15,033 bases of DNA, from positions 1 to 15,033 of the forward strand of contig JAGLDI010000137.1 of assembly GCA_023145655.1 (NCBI GenBank), written 5' to 3'. The notes below the pieces were generated by a model, which did no database searches, was not told where the DNA came from, and saw nothing but the letters and a program-made list of their open reading frames with translations. The stretch comes from Desulfuromusa sp. (GTDB lineage Bacteria; Desulfobacterota; Desulfuromonadia; Desulfuromonadales; Geopsychrobacteraceae). The translations under genes were made by a program, and so were the position numbers. How positions within the stretch are numbered: the stretch's first letter is position 1; each line of letters starts with the position of its first letter. This document shows, in pieces, positions 1 through 7,757 of the stretch.

Positions 1-23
1 TGGTCAGCGAAGTTGTCGAGTAA
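1..23 (+). CDS. tuf: Elongation factor Tu, 3' end only (partial)
   Basis: The first complete codons read VSEVVE followed by TAA at 21-23, which matches the usual C-terminus of bacterial EF-Tu. EF-Tu delivers aminoacyl-tRNA to the ribosome as a GTP complex. Only the last six residues and two bases of the codon before them are present, so the call rests on this short tail plus position: tuf directly upstream of rpmG-tRNA-Trp-secE-nusG is a common proteobacterial order. Nothing can be said about the rest of the gene. Confidence 0.75.
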
Positions 24-37
24 TATTAGTGAATCAC

Positions 38-62
38 TCTCCTTTGCTACGGTCAAAGGGGA
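38..62 (+). other. Hairpin between tuf and rpmG
   Basis: Bases 38-46 pair with 54-62 to give a 9-bp stem containing one G-U wobble, around a 7-nt loop (core CCTTTG/CAAAGG). It lies 14 nt after the tuf stop and just before the rpmG ribosome binding site. No run of T follows, so it is not a canonical intrinsic terminator. A transcript-end stabiliser, processing site or weak attenuator between the abundant tuf message and the downstream genes is an inference. Confidence 0.45.
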
Positions 63-79
63 ATTAAGAGGTAAGTGCT

Positions 80-229
80 ATGCGTGACATTGTCACTCTT
101 GCTTGTACTGAGTGTAAGCAACGGAATTACACGACGACGAAAAACAAGCGAAATACTCCAGACAAACTGGAGTTTAATAAGTACTGTCGCTTCTGCCGGA
201 AGCACACTCCCCATAAGGAAACAAAATAA
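80..229 (+). CDS. rpmG: 50S ribosomal protein L33, zinc-binding (C+) form
   Basis: This 49-residue protein begins [17 protein letters not shown] and is rich in Lys, Arg and Thr. L33 is a small protein of the large subunit near the E site. Two CxxC pairs are visible, C9/C12 and C36/C39, which form the zinc ribbon of the C+ type of L33; cysteine-free paralogues lack these. The length equals the family norm of about 49-55 residues. The ATG at 80 is preceded by a purine-rich AAGAGG at 65-70. The gene sits between tuf and tRNA-Trp, its usual place in many proteobacteria. It has no sign of truncation. Confidence 0.95.
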   Translation: MRDIVTLACTECKQRNYTTTKNKRNTPDKLEFNKYCRFCRKHTPHKETK

Positions 230-261
230 GGGGTAACGGCGGGCAACCAGGATAGAATTGT

Positions 262-338
262 AGGCCAGTAGCTCTAACGGCTAGAGCACCGGACTCCAAA
301 TCCGGGTGTTGGGGGTTCGAATCCCTCCTGGCCTGCCA
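262..338 (+). tRNA. trnW: tRNA-Trp (anticodon CCA)
   Basis: A full cloverleaf can be drawn. The acceptor stem is AGGCCAG (262-268) with CTGGCCT (328-334). The D stem is GCTC (271-274) with GAGC (284-287). The anticodon stem is CCGGA (289-293) with TCCGG (301-305) around CTCCAAA, placing anticodon CCA at 296-298, which reads UGG. The T arm spans 311-327 with loop TTCGAAT. The discriminator is G335 and the 3' CCA (336-338) is encoded. The gene lies between rpmG and secE without a clear promoter of its own, so it is probably cut from a longer transcript. The tRNA-Trp next to secE-nusG is a widely conserved arrangement. Confidence 0.97.
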
Positions 339-376
339 TAAATACGAATTAGTACCTCAGCGAGGCCAATAGATCG

Positions 377-562
377 ATGTTTGGAAAATTAAATGAATTT
401 TTAGCCAATGTCAAAGCAGAGCTGAAGAAGGTTACCTGGCCATCTAAGAAAGATACTTATGCTTCAACGATGGTTGTAATTGTCTTGGTGGTGGTTTGTG
501 CGATCTTTCTTGGTGGTGTCGATGTGATTCTTTCGCGCCTTATCCGCCTGATTCTCGGTTGA
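377..562 (+). CDS. secE: Preprotein translocase subunit SecE
   Basis: SecE clamps SecY in the SecYEG channel, which exports unfolded proteins across the inner membrane. The 61-residue product has the short amphipathic cytoplasmic helix with the family signature around residues 15-24 (AELKKVTWPS), then a single hydrophobic membrane segment at about residues 31-53. This is the minimal one-helix form found in most bacteria, not the three-helix enterobacterial form of about 127 residues. A GAGG at 362-365 is a plausible ribosome binding site. The gene is followed after 19 nt by nusG, its near-universal partner, and the two are probably co-transcribed with the tRNA. Confidence 0.97.
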   Translation: MFGKLNEFLANVKAELKKVTWPSKKDTYASTMVVIVLVVVCAIFLGGVDVILSRLIRLILG

Positions 563-581
563 GGAGAAAAAGGACTTTACC

Positions 582-1115
582 ATGGCAATGAAATGGTACG
601 GCGTGCATACCTATTCAGGGTATGAAAATAAAGTTAAATTAAGCCTTGAAGAGCGGATTCGCTCGATGGCTGTTGAAGACCAGTTTGAGGAGATTTTAAT
701 CCCTTCAGAGACTGTGGTCGAAATGCGTAAAGGGGAGCGTAAAACCTCGTTGCGCAAGTTTTTCCCCGGCTATATTCTGGTGCGTATGGAGCTCAATGAT
801 GAGACCTGGCATGTTGTCACTGGAACCTCGAAGGTAACTGGATTCGTTGGCGGCGGGCAAACTCCCCCGGTTATTTCTGATGCTGAAGTGGCAAAGATTA
901 CCGATCGGATGGAAGAGGGAATTGAGAAGCCGAAGCCAAAAGTTGAATTTGAGATTGGTGAGACGGTTCGTGTTGTTGATGGACCATTTCTCAACTTCAC
1001 TGGCATGGTGGAGGACGTCCGTCCTGATCGTGGTACGTTGAAGGTTATGGTTAGTATTTTCGGTCGGGTTACTCCCGTGGAATTAGAATTTATACAGGTT
1101 GAAAAGACCAGCTGA
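582..1115 (+). CDS. nusG: Transcription elongation/antitermination factor NusG
   Basis: NusG binds the RNA polymerase clamp, suppresses backtracking, recruits Rho and can bridge to ribosomal protein S10. The 177-residue protein has the NGN domain at about residues 1-115, opening with [15 protein letters not shown], and a C-terminal KOW domain from about residue 123 ([14 protein letters not shown]). The length is typical. ATG at 582 gives MAMKWYG; a second in-frame ATG at 588 would give MKWYG. AAGGA at 570-574 favours 582, but 588 cannot be excluded. The gene is in tandem with secE and upstream of rplK. Confidence 0.97.
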   Translation: MAMKWYGVHTYSGYENKVKLSLEERIRSMAVEDQFEEILIPSETVVEMRKGERKTSLRKFFPGYILVRMELNDETWHVVTGTSKVTGFVGGGQTPPVISDAEVAKITDRMEEGIEKPKPKVEFEIGETVRVVDGPFLNFTGMVEDVRPDRGTLKVMVSIFGRVTPVELEFIQVEKTS

Positions 1116-1150
1116 GCTGGGATACGTTTCGTTCGTTTAAGGAGTCAGAA

Positions 1151-1573
1151 ATGGCCAAGAAAATTATTGGACAGATTAAATTGCAGATCCCTGCTGGACA
1201 GGCAAACCCTTCCCCCCCGGTTGGTCCAGCCCTTGGGCAGCATGGGGTCAATATTATGGAGTTTTGCAAGCACTTTAACTCTAAGACCCAGGAACAGGCC
1301 GGTTTGATCACCCCGGTGGTGATTACGGTTTATGCTGATCGTTCCTTCTCTTATATTACCAAAACGCCGCCTGCAGCCGTTTTACTGCTGCGTGCAGCGA
1401 AATTGAAAAAAGGTTCTGGTGTCCCGAATAAAGAGAAGGTGGGTAAGGTTACTAAGGATCAGGTTCTTGAGATCGCTCGCCTGAAGATGCCTGACCTCAA
1501 TGCTTTCTCGGAAGAAGCGGCAATGCGGATCATCGAAGGCACTGCGCGTAGCATGGGAATAGAAGTCGCCTGA
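1151..1573 (+). CDS. rplK: 50S ribosomal protein L11
   Basis: L11 binds the GTPase-associated region of 23S rRNA at the base of the L10/L12 stalk. It is needed for factor-dependent GTP hydrolysis and for RelA activation in the stringent response. The 140-residue product has the N-terminal domain with the proline-rich [14 protein letters not shown] stretch (about residues 21-35) that contacts thiostrepton-class ligands, and a C-terminal rRNA-binding domain ending TARSMGIEV. The N-terminal AKK and internal lysines fit substrates of the methyltransferase PrmA in the family. AAGGAG at 1139-1144 supports the ATG at 1151. It is 24 nt upstream of rplA, forming the L11 operon pair. Confidence 0.98.
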   Translation: MAKKIIGQIKLQIPAGQANPSPPVGPALGQHGVNIMEFCKHFNSKTQEQAGLITPVVITVYADRSFSYITKTPPAAVLLLRAAKLKKGSGVPNKEKVGKVTKDQVLEIARLKMPDLNAFSEEAAMRIIEGTARSMGIEVA

Positions 1574-1597
1574 AGCGGCGAGTCGTGGAGATAGAAG

Positions 1598-2299
1598 ATG
1601 GCAACAGGTAAAAATATCAAAAACGCTAAAGAGTTGGTTGATCGTTCTCAGCTCTATGGACTTGAGGAAGCTTTAGAACTACTTAAAAAAGGTTCCTTTG
1701 CAAAGTTCGATGAAACAGTGGACGTGAGTGTCCGGTTAGGTGTCGACCCGCGTAAGGCTGATCAGATGATCCGTGGTGCAGTTGTTTTGCCGAACGGTCT
1801 TGGTAAGACTATCCGGGTGCTGGTCTTTGCCAAGGGAGAAAAAGCACAGGAAGCAGAGGCTGCTGGTGCAGACTATGTTGGTGCGGAGGATCTCGCTGAA
1901 AAGATTCAGGGTGGTTGGTTTGATTTTGATACGGCGATCGCTTCACCGGATATGATGGGTGTCGTCGGGAAGATAGGTCGTGTCCTGGGTCCACGTGGTT
2001 TGATGCCCAACCCTAAGGTTGGTACCGTCACCATGGACGTGACACGTGCTGTTGAAGAGGCTAAATCGGGAAAGGTTGAATACCGGGTTGAAAAGGCTGG
2101 TATCATTCATGCCCCGGTTGGTAAGGTTTCTTTTGATGTAGAGAAGCTCAAAGAAAATATTATGACGCTGATCGATGTGTTGATCAAGGCAAAGCCGTCA
2201 ACAGCTAAGGGAACTTATCTGAAGAAGGTCACATTGGTCAGTACTATGGGTGCGGGTATCAATCTCGATATCCCACAATTACAGGCTTTATTCAAGTAA
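1598..2299 (+). CDS. rplA: 50S ribosomal protein L1
   Basis: L1 forms the mobile arm near the E site that helps release deacylated tRNA, and in E. coli it represses its own L11-L1 message. The 233-residue length is standard. Visible family stretches include [16 protein letters not shown] near residues 46-61, the [17 protein letters not shown] segment in domain II, and [10 protein letters not shown] followed by [14 protein letters not shown] near the C-terminus. GGAG at 1587-1590 is the ribosome binding site. I could not identify a convincing L1-binding mimic in the 35-nt nusG-rplK gap. The gene is followed by the 174-nt rplJ leader. Confidence 0.98.
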   Translation: MATGKNIKNAKELVDRSQLYGLEEALELLKKGSFAKFDETVDVSVRLGVDPRKADQMIRGAVVLPNGLGKTIRVLVFAKGEKAQEAEAAGADYVGAEDLAEKIQGGWFDFDTAIASPDMMGVVGKIGRVLGPRGLMPNPKVGTVTMDVTRAVEEAKSGKVEYRVEKAGIIHAPVGKVSFDVEKLKENIMTLIDVLIKAKPSTAKGTYLKKVTLVSTMGAGINLDIPQLQALFK

Positions 2300-2315
2300 A
2301 TCATTGCTTGATTGC

Positions 2316-2470
2316 AGGCTCAGAGTCAAAGACAGCAGGTATGCAAAGCATTTAATGGATGACCACCTGCCGAGGCTATCGGGTGCTGTGACGACAGAGT
2401 CGTCTCTCTCCCCCCTCAACTCGACTTGGGCGGGATATTATATCCCAAGATCTTAACGAAAGGAGGAGAG
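2316..2470 (+). promoter_or_regulatory. L10 leader: autoregulatory mRNA element upstream of rplJ
   Basis: In many bacteria the L10(L12)4 complex binds a kink-turn in the rplJ leader and represses rplJ-rplL. The expected pieces are present: GACAGCAGGT (2331-2340), with GCAGGT pairing to ACCTGC (2365-2370), the latter followed by CGAGG, which together resemble the kink-turn-like core of the known L10 leader family. Downstream are a perfect 6-bp hairpin GACGAC/GTCGTC (2390-2395/2399-2404, loop AGA), a pyrimidine tract at 2403-2417, and a hairpin with core GGGATA/TATCCC (2432-2437/2441-2446) flanked by CTT/AAG. AGGAGG, the rplJ ribosome binding site, is at 2461-2466. The family match is by eye, and the exact boundaries are uncertain. 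Confidence 0.8.
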
Positions 2471-2473
2471 TTT

Positions 2474-2992
2474 ATGAATAGAACAGAAAAAGAACAGGTT
2501 GTTCAGGATTTAAACCAACGCTTGAAAGAAACACAAGCAACATTTCTGGCGGATTACCGTGGAATTAATGTTGAACAGGCCACTCAACTGCGGCGTGAAT
2601 TAACCCAGGCCGGGGTTGAATACCGGGTGGTTAAGAATAATCTGCTAAAGTTAGCGGCACAGGGCACTCCCGCCGAAGCGCTGCAGTCTTACTGCGCCGG
2701 TCCTACAGCGATTGCGTTGTCTGGCACCGATCCGGTAGCTCCCGCGAAAATTCTCAGCAAGTTTGCCAAAGAAATTGATGCATTCGAACTGAAAGCTGGA
2801 ATTTTGAGTGGTAAACTACTCTCGGTTGCAGAAATCAGTGCTCTAGCTGCCTTGCCGAGCCGTGAAGAGCTGTTGGCTAAGGCTTTGAGCTCCATGAATG
2901 CCCCAATAACTAATTTTGTTGGAACTATGGCAGCAATACCTCGTTCACTGGTTCAGGTATTGAATGCTATTGGACAGAACAAAGCTGCATAA
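2474..2992 (+). CDS. rplJ: 50S ribosomal protein L10
   Basis: L10 anchors the L12 dimers to 23S rRNA beside L11, forming the stalk that recruits GTPase factors. The 172-residue product has the rRNA-binding N-terminal domain with the family stretches FLADYRGINVEQATQLRREL (about residues 23-42) and YRVVKNNLLKLA, and a C-terminal helix (about residues 135-170) that carries L12 dimers. The start at 2474 (MNRTEKEQ) is chosen because strong AGGAGGAG (2461-2468) lies at the right spacing. An upstream in-frame ATG at 2426 lies within the leader structure and would add 16 residues that look nothing like L10. The gene is 44 nt before rplL. Confidence 0.97.
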   Translation: MNRTEKEQVVQDLNQRLKETQATFLADYRGINVEQATQLRRELTQAGVEYRVVKNNLLKLAAQGTPAEALQSYCAGPTAIALSGTDPVAPAKILSKFAKEIDAFELKAGILSGKLLSVAEISALAALPSREELLAKALSSMNAPITNFVGTMAAIPRSLVQVLNAIGQNKAA

Positions 2993-3036
2993 ATTAATAA
3001 AACCTTGAGTTATAAACATAAATTTTGGAGGAAAAA

Positions 3037-3417
3037 ATGGCTGAAATTACTAAAGAGCAAGTTGTAGAATTTATTGAAAACATGACCGTTCTGGAAATGT
3101 CAGAGTTCGTTAAGGAGCTTGAAGAGAAATTTGGTGTATCTGCAGCAGCTCCGGTTGCCGTTGCTGCGGCTCCAGCTGCTGGCGATGGCGCTGCCGCTGA
3201 AGAACAGACTGAATTTGATGTTATTCTGACCAGTTTTGGTGAGAAGAAAATTAATGTCATCAAGGCTGTTCGTGCTATCACTGGCCTGGGTCTGAAAGAA
3301 GCCAAGGAATTGGTTGATGGTGCTCCTGGTACAGTTAAGGAAGGGGTCTCTAAGGACGAGGCTGCTGATGTTCAGAAGCAACTTGAAGAAGCTGGCGCCA
3401 GTGTGGAGCTGAAATAG
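3037..3417 (+). CDS. rplL: 50S ribosomal protein L7/L12
   Basis: L12 is the multicopy stalk protein that binds EF-Tu, EF-G, IF2 and RF3 and stimulates their GTPase action. The 126-residue acidic protein shows the expected order: an N-terminal dimerisation and L10-binding domain (residues 1 to about 34), an Ala/Pro/Gly hinge (about 35-58), and the factor-binding C-terminal domain (about 59-126) with [20 protein letters not shown]. The ATG at 3037 follows GGAGG (3027-3031). A longer in-frame start at TTG 3025 would overlap that ribosome binding site and is rejected. Translation from the leader-regulated rplJ message is expected. Confidence 0.98.
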   Translation: MAEITKEQVVEFIENMTVLEMSEFVKELEEKFGVSAAAPVAVAAAPAAGDGAAAEEQTEFDVILTSFGEKKINVIKAVRAITGLGLKEAKELVDGAPGTVKEGVSKDEAADVQKQLEEAGASVELK

Positions 3418-3442
3418 CTGTTACTACCCCCTAGTGTGTTTT

Positions 3443-3473
3443 TAGCCAAGGCCGCCTGGTGCGGCCTTGGCTA
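3443..3473 (+). terminator. rplL-rpoB attenuator hairpin
   Basis: A 13-bp perfect inverted repeat (3443-3455 with 3461-3473, core AGCCAAGGCCGC/GCGGCCTTGGCT) closes a 5-nt loop 25 nt after the rplL stop. It is GC-rich and followed by TTGTCGTTGT, an interrupted T tract, so termination should be partial. In E. coli an attenuator at the same place lowers rpoBC transcription relative to rplJL, matching the much lower need for polymerase than for L12. The same role is inferred here. An RNA-processing role is also possible. Confidence 0.75.
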
Positions 3474-3579
3474 TTGTCGTTGTCAGCCCGGTAAGTTGCC
3501 GGGGTGGATCTTTCTTTAGGTCCCGATTGGTGTCAGCCGGGGTTTCTTTATCCCGCGAACCGACCCCAAAGGAGAAAAC
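3474..3579 (+). other. Structured 5' leader of rpoB
   Basis: The remainder of the 162-nt spacer holds no gene. It contains a CCCGG/CCGGG stem (3487-3491/3499-3503, 7-nt loop) and a longer-range GGGGT/ACCCC pairing (3539-3543/3563-3567) that ends directly against the rpoB ribosome binding site, AAAGGAG at 3568-3574. TGTCAGCC occurs twice (3481-3488 and 3531-3538). No convincing promoter is seen. A role in RNA cleavage or in tuning rpoB translation is an inference; the pairings are short and could be chance. Confidence 0.35.
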
Positions 3580-6500
3580 ATGGCGTATTCGTTTGCGAAT
3601 AACCCGCTCCTCAGGAAGCACTTTGCTAAGGTTACGAATATCATTGATATTCCAAACCTCATTGATATCCAAAAAACTTCTTATAAAAGGTTTTTACAGG
3701 CGGAACTCCCCTCTGCCGAGCGAAAGCAACGAGGGTTGGAGTCAGTTTTCCGTTCTGTTTTCCCAATTCATGATTTTAGTGATACCTGCTCCATGGAGTA
3801 TGTCTCCTATAGTCTAGGGACACCAAAGTATGATGAAGAGGAGTGCCATCAGCGTGGCATGACCTTCGCAGCCCCGATTAAAGTCAAGGTTCGACTTGTG
3901 AGCTGGGATGTCGACAAAGAAGCTGATACCAAGTCGATTCGTGATATCAAGGAGCAGGAGGTCTATTTCGGTGAAATTCCCCTGATGACGGAGAATGGAA
4001 CCTTTATTATCAATGGCACAGAGCGGGTTATCGTCAGCCAACTACATCGTTCTCCAGGGGTTTTCTTTTCCCATGATAAAGGAAAGACCCATTCCAGTGG
4101 CAAAATACTTTTCAGTGCCAGGGTTATCCCTTACCGGGGCTCTTGGCTTGATTTTGATTTTGATCACAAGGATTTACTCTGGGTTCGTATTGATCGACGA
4201 CGTAAACTTCCAGCGACCGTATTGCTGAAAGCTCTCGGCTATACAACTGAAGAGCTGCTTAAATATTACTATGATTTTGAAGAAATTTCCTGGGATGGGA
4301 AAGGTTATGCAAAAAAGGTCAATTTTGACCTTCTGACTGGTAAGCGTGCCAGTTCGGATGTCCTTTCTGCTTCAGGTGAAGTACTGGTTAAAGAGAACCG
4401 TAAATTTACCCGCGCCGCTATTCGCAAGCTCAATGATGAGGGGGTAGAATCGATTCCGATCACGGCAGAGGAGCTGGTCGGACAGGTTGTTGTCAGTGAT
4501 ATCGTTGATGAAGCAACCGGTGAGGTGCTGCTGGAGTGTAATGGTGAACTGACTGAGGTAAAACTTGAAGAATTGAGGGAGAAAAAGATTGATAAATTCT
4601 CCATTTTATTCATCGACCATCTCTATGTCGGCTCCTATATCAGTGATACGTTGCGGGTTGATAAGGTGGAGACGGCTGATGATGCGATTATTGAGATTTT
4701 CCGCCGCCTTCGCCCCGGTGACCCACCCACTATCAGAACTGCTACGACCCTGTTTGAAAGTCTGTTTTTTAACCCCGACCGGTATGATATCTCGGCCGTT
4801 GGCCGTCTGAAGCTCAATCATAAACTCGGGGTTGATAGTCCCTTGGAACTGTCGACTTTGACCAAAGAAGATGTTCTGAGTGTGGTTCGTTATCTTGTCG
4901 GTCTCCGCGATAGTGAGGGGACAGTTGATGATATCGACCACTTGGGTAATCGTCGCGTCAGGGCGGTTGGTGAACTGCTTGAGAATCAATATCGAGTCGG
5001 TCTGGTACGGATGGAGCGGGCGATTAAAGAGCGGATGAGTTTGCAGGATGTTGATAGCTTGATGCCGCATGATTTGATCAATTCCAAACCTGTTTCAGCG
5101 GTGGTTAAAGAGTTTTTCGGCTCATCTCAGCTTTCGCAGTTTATGGATCAAACAAATCCGCTTTCTGAGGTGACTCATAAGCGTCGTTTGTCAGCATTGG
5201 GACCGGGTGGTTTGACTCGGGAACGGGCTGGCTTTGAGGTACGGGACGTTCACCCAACCCACTATGGGCGGGTTTGTCCGATTGAGACTCCCGAGGGACC
5301 GAATATCGGTTTGATTGCCTCTTTGGCAACCTATGCTCGGATCAATGAATATGGCTTTGTTGAGACCCCTTATCGGATTGTTAAAGATGGTCAGGTTAGC
5401 TCAGAGATAAAATATTTCTCAGCTCTCGAAGAAGAGGGGCATTCAATTGCCCAGGCAAATGCACCTATTGATGGCAAAGGTGTCTTTATTAATGAATTGG
5501 TCAATGTGCGTCAAACCGGTGAATTTTTACTTTTGCCACCCGATCAGATTGATTTAATGGATGTATCACCGAAGCAGATTGTTTCGGTTGCAGCCGCTTT
5601 GATCCCGTTCCTTGAAAACGATGATGCTAACCGGGCCCTGATGGGTTCCAATATGCAGCGTCAGGCTGTGCCGCTGTTACGTACCGATGCTCCCCTGGTT
5701 GGTACTGGTATGGAGCGAATTGTTGCCCATGATTCAGGGAACTCAGTTGTCGCCCGACATAACGGTGTTGTGGAGAGCGTTGATGCTGACCGGATTGTGA
5801 TTCAGATAGACGACCAGGATATTGATGAGACGGGTGCCAGTGTCGATATTTACAATCTACATAAGTTCAGCCGCTCTAATCAGAATACCTGTATTAACCA
5901 GAAGCCGATTGTCAAAGTTGGGGACAAGATTATCCGTGGCGAGGTTATTGCGGATGGTCCTTCTACTCAATGGGGTGAATTGGCTCTCGGTCAGAATGTT
6001 CTGGTCGCGTTTATGCCGTGGCACGGTTACAACTTCGAAGATTCGATCCTGATTTCTGAAAAGATTGTCCAGGATGACCGTTATACCTCTATTCATATTG
6101 AGGAATTTGAATGCGTTGCCCGGGATACCAAACTTGGGAAAGAAGAAATTACCGATGATATTCCCAATCTTGGAGAGGATGCTTTAAGTGACCTGGATGA
6201 ATCCGGGATAATCCGTATTGGTGCAAGTGTCAAATCTGGAGATATTCTGGTTGGAAAGATCACCCCGAAAGGGGAGACTCAACTCTCTCCTGAGGAAAAA
6301 CTGCTGCGGGCAATCTTTGGAGAAAAAGCCGGCGATGTCAGGGATACCTCACTGCGGGTACCACCGGGTGAAGAGGGTGTTATTATCGGTGCCCGGGTTT
6401 TCTCCCGTAAGGGTTTTGATAAAGATGCCCGGACTGAGCAGATTGAGGCACGTGAAATTGAAAAGTTGCTGAAGGATCAAGAAGATGAGATCCGCATTCT

Positions 6501-7680
6501 GCGAAAATCAACCCGTAATAAAATCAGTTCGTTGCTGGTTGGATTGACCTCTGCGGTTGCTATTGAGGACGAGACGGAAACTACTCTGCTTCCGGCACGC
6601 CGCAAAATCACCAAAGAAGCTTTCGCTGCAGTTCCTTTTGCCCGGATTCAGGAAATTTCGGTGACGGGTAACAATGATGCCGAAGAAAAAGTTACTAACC
6701 TCCTGGCCCGTCTGGCAGAACGTGAGCAGGTCGTCACAGCTGTTTTCGATGACAAGATTGACAAGTGTAAACGTGGCGATGATCTCCCTCCTGGGGTTAT
6801 CAAGATGGTCAAGGTATATATTGCGATCAAGCGCAAGTTGCAGGTTGGTGACAAGATGGCCGGCCGGCACGGTAACAAGGGTGTTCTCTCGCGAATTCTC
6901 CCACAGGAAGATATGCCTTACATGGAAGATGGTACTCCGGTTGAGATTGTTCTCAATCCCCTCGGTGTCCCATCACGGATGAACGTTGGGCAGATTCTCG
7001 AAACCCACCTCGGTTTGGCTGCGCGTGGATTAGGCAACCAGATCAGAGCAGTTCTTGAAGAACAATACAGTGAGAAGGCTCTGAAAAAGCAGATCAAAGA
7101 GGCCTATAATGATAAAGCCCTGAATAGTTTTATTGACGGTCTTAACGAAGATGATCTCAAGGTTCTGGCTCGACGATTGTATCAGGGGGTACCAATGGCC
7201 TCCCCGGTTTTTGAGGGGGTCAGTGAAAAGTTGATCAAAAAAGAAGTTGAGCGTGCTGGATTTGATACGAGTGGTCAAATGACCCTTTATGATGGAATGA
7301 CGGGAGAAGCGTTCAGGGAAAAAGTAACCGTCGGTATCATGTATATGCTCAAGCTGCATCATTTGGTTGATGATAAGATCCACGCCCGGTCAATCGGTCC
7401 ATATAGTCTGGTTACCCAGCAACCGCTCGGTGGCAAGGCACAGTTTGGTGGACAGCGACTTGGTGAGATGGAAGTCTGGGCAATGGAGGCTTATGGTGCC
7501 GCTCATGCGCTACAGGAGTTCTTGACTGTCAAGTCAGATGATGTTGCCGGTCGAACCCGGATGTATGAAGCGATTGTTAAGGGTAAGCATACCCTTGAAG
7601 CTGGTTTGCCAGAGTCATTTAACGTGTTGATCAAAGAATTACAGGCTCTTTGCCTGGATGTTGATCTGCTTGAAGATTAG
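3580..7680 (+). CDS. rpoB: DNA-directed RNA polymerase subunit beta
   Basis: The beta subunit forms one pincer and half of the active site of RNA polymerase. The 1366-residue product is close to the E. coli length of 1342. The rifampicin region starts at G514 ([10 protein letters not shown] from 515), with D523, H533 and S538 matching E. coli D516, H526 and S531, all sensitive-type residues. It is followed by [20 protein letters not shown] and [11 protein letters not shown]. The active-site lysines are K1092 and K1100 in [11 protein letters not shown], equivalent to E. coli K1065 and K1073. Numbering is offset by 7 at the rif region but 27 here, so extra residues lie between, most likely in the lineage-specific insert around residues 960-1075. 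The C-terminus (about 1290-1366) is the beta-prime anchor. AAAGGAG at 3568-3574 supports ATG 3580. Confidence 0.99.
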   Translation: MAYSFANNPLLRKHFAKVTNIIDIPNLIDIQKTSYKRFLQAELPSAERKQRGLESVFRSVFPIHDFSDTCSMEYVSYSLGTPKYDEEECHQRGMTFAAPIKVKVRLVSWDVDKEADTKSIRDIKEQEVYFGEIPLMTENGTFIINGTERVIVSQLHRSPGVFFSHDKGKTHSSGKILFSARVIPYRGSWLDFDFDHKDLLWVRIDRRRKLPATVLLKALGYTTEELLKYYYDFEEISWDGKGYAKKVNFDLLTGKRASSDVLSASGEVLVKENRKFTRAAIRKLNDEGVESIPITAEELVGQVVVSDIVDEATGEVLLECNGELTEVKLEELREKKIDKFSILFIDHLYVGSYISDTLRVDKVETADDAIIEIFRRLRPGDPPTIRTATTLFESLFFNPDRYDISAVGRLKLNHKLGVDSPLELSTLTKEDVLSVVRYLVGLRDSEGTVDDIDHLGNRRVRAVGELLENQYRVGLVRMERAIKERMSLQDVDSLMPHDLINSKPVSAVVKEFFGSSQLSQFMDQTNPLSEVTHKRRLSALGPGGLTRERAGFEVRDVHPTHYGRVCPIETPEGPNIGLIASLATYARINEYGFVETPYRIVKDGQVSSEIKYFSALEEEGHSIAQANAPIDGKGVFINELVNVRQTGEFLLLPPDQIDLMDVSPKQIVSVAAALIPFLENDDANRALMGSNMQRQAVPLLRTDAPLVGTGMERIVAHDSGNSVVARHNGVVESVDADRIVIQIDDQDIDETGASVDIYNLHKFSRSNQNTCINQKPIVKVGDKIIRGEVIADGPSTQWGELALGQNVLVAFMPWHGYNFEDSILISEKIVQDDRYTSIHIEEFECVARDTKLGKEEITDDIPNLGEDALSDLDESGIIRIGASVKSGDILVGKITPKGETQLSPEEKLLRAIFGEKAGDVRDTSLRVPPGEEGVIIGARVFSRKGFDKDARTEQIEAREIEKLLKDQEDEIRILRKSTRNKISSLLVGLTSAVAIEDETETTLLPARRKITKEAFAAVPFARIQEISVTGNNDAEEKVTNLLARLAEREQVVTAVFDDKIDKCKRGDDLPPGVIKMVKVYIAIKRKLQVGDKMAGRHGNKGVLSRILPQEDMPYMEDGTPVEIVLNPLGVPSRMNVGQILETHLGLAARGLGNQIRAVLEEQYSEKALKKQIKEAYNDKALNSFIDGLNEDDLKVLARRLYQGVPMASPVFEGVSEKLIKKEVERAGFDTSGQMTLYDGMTGEAFREKVTVGIMYMLKLHHLVDDKIHARSIGPYSLVTQQPLGGKAQFGGQRLGEMEVWAMEAYGAAHALQEFLTVKSDDVAGRTRMYEAIVKGKHTLEAGLPESFNVLIKELQALCLDVDLLED

Positions 7681-7757
7681 CTGACTTGGCTCTGACAGTA
7701 ATCGTTCAATTGTAAATTACAGAAATTAAGGCAATCATCCTACGAGGAGAATGCGTT

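Noticed and set aside
253..258. TAGAAT as a -10 box for tRNA-Trp
   Set aside because: It is only 4 nt before the mature 5' end, so transcription would start inside the tRNA, and no -35 element is seen upstream.
355..365. Mini-hairpin CCTC/GAGG covering the secE ribosome binding site
   Set aside because: Only four base pairs with a 3-nt loop; too weak to claim control of secE.
2250..2456. 68-codon + strand frame spanning the rplA end and the rplJ leader
   Set aside because: It overlaps rplA out of frame and then runs through the L10 leader structure; its composition (Ser/Arg-rich) is unlike a real protein here.
2426..2473. Upstream in-frame extension of rplJ
   Set aside because: The added 16 residues lie in a hairpin and the ribosome binding site; AGGAGG at 2461-2466 clearly serves ATG 2474.
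3025..3036. TTG start four codons upstream of rplL
   Set aside because: It overlaps the GGAGG ribosome binding site for the ATG at 3037, which gives the normal L12 N-terminus MAEITKEQ.
4606..5070. 154-codon reverse-strand open frame inside rpoB, and other antisense frames in rpoB, rpoC, rplL and fusA
   Set aside because: They lie wholly within strongly conserved genes, have no plausible ribosome binding site or recognisable domain, and are explained by the codon bias of the sense strand.
5113..5215. Possible rifampicin-resistance signature in RpoB
   Set aside because: D523, H533 and S538 match sensitive-type residues; the one nearby difference, T525 where E. coli has N518, is not by itself evidence of resistance.
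7698..7720. GTAAT/ATTAC pairing in the rpoB-rpoC gap
   Set aside because: Five AT-rich pairs around a 13-nt loop are expected by chance.
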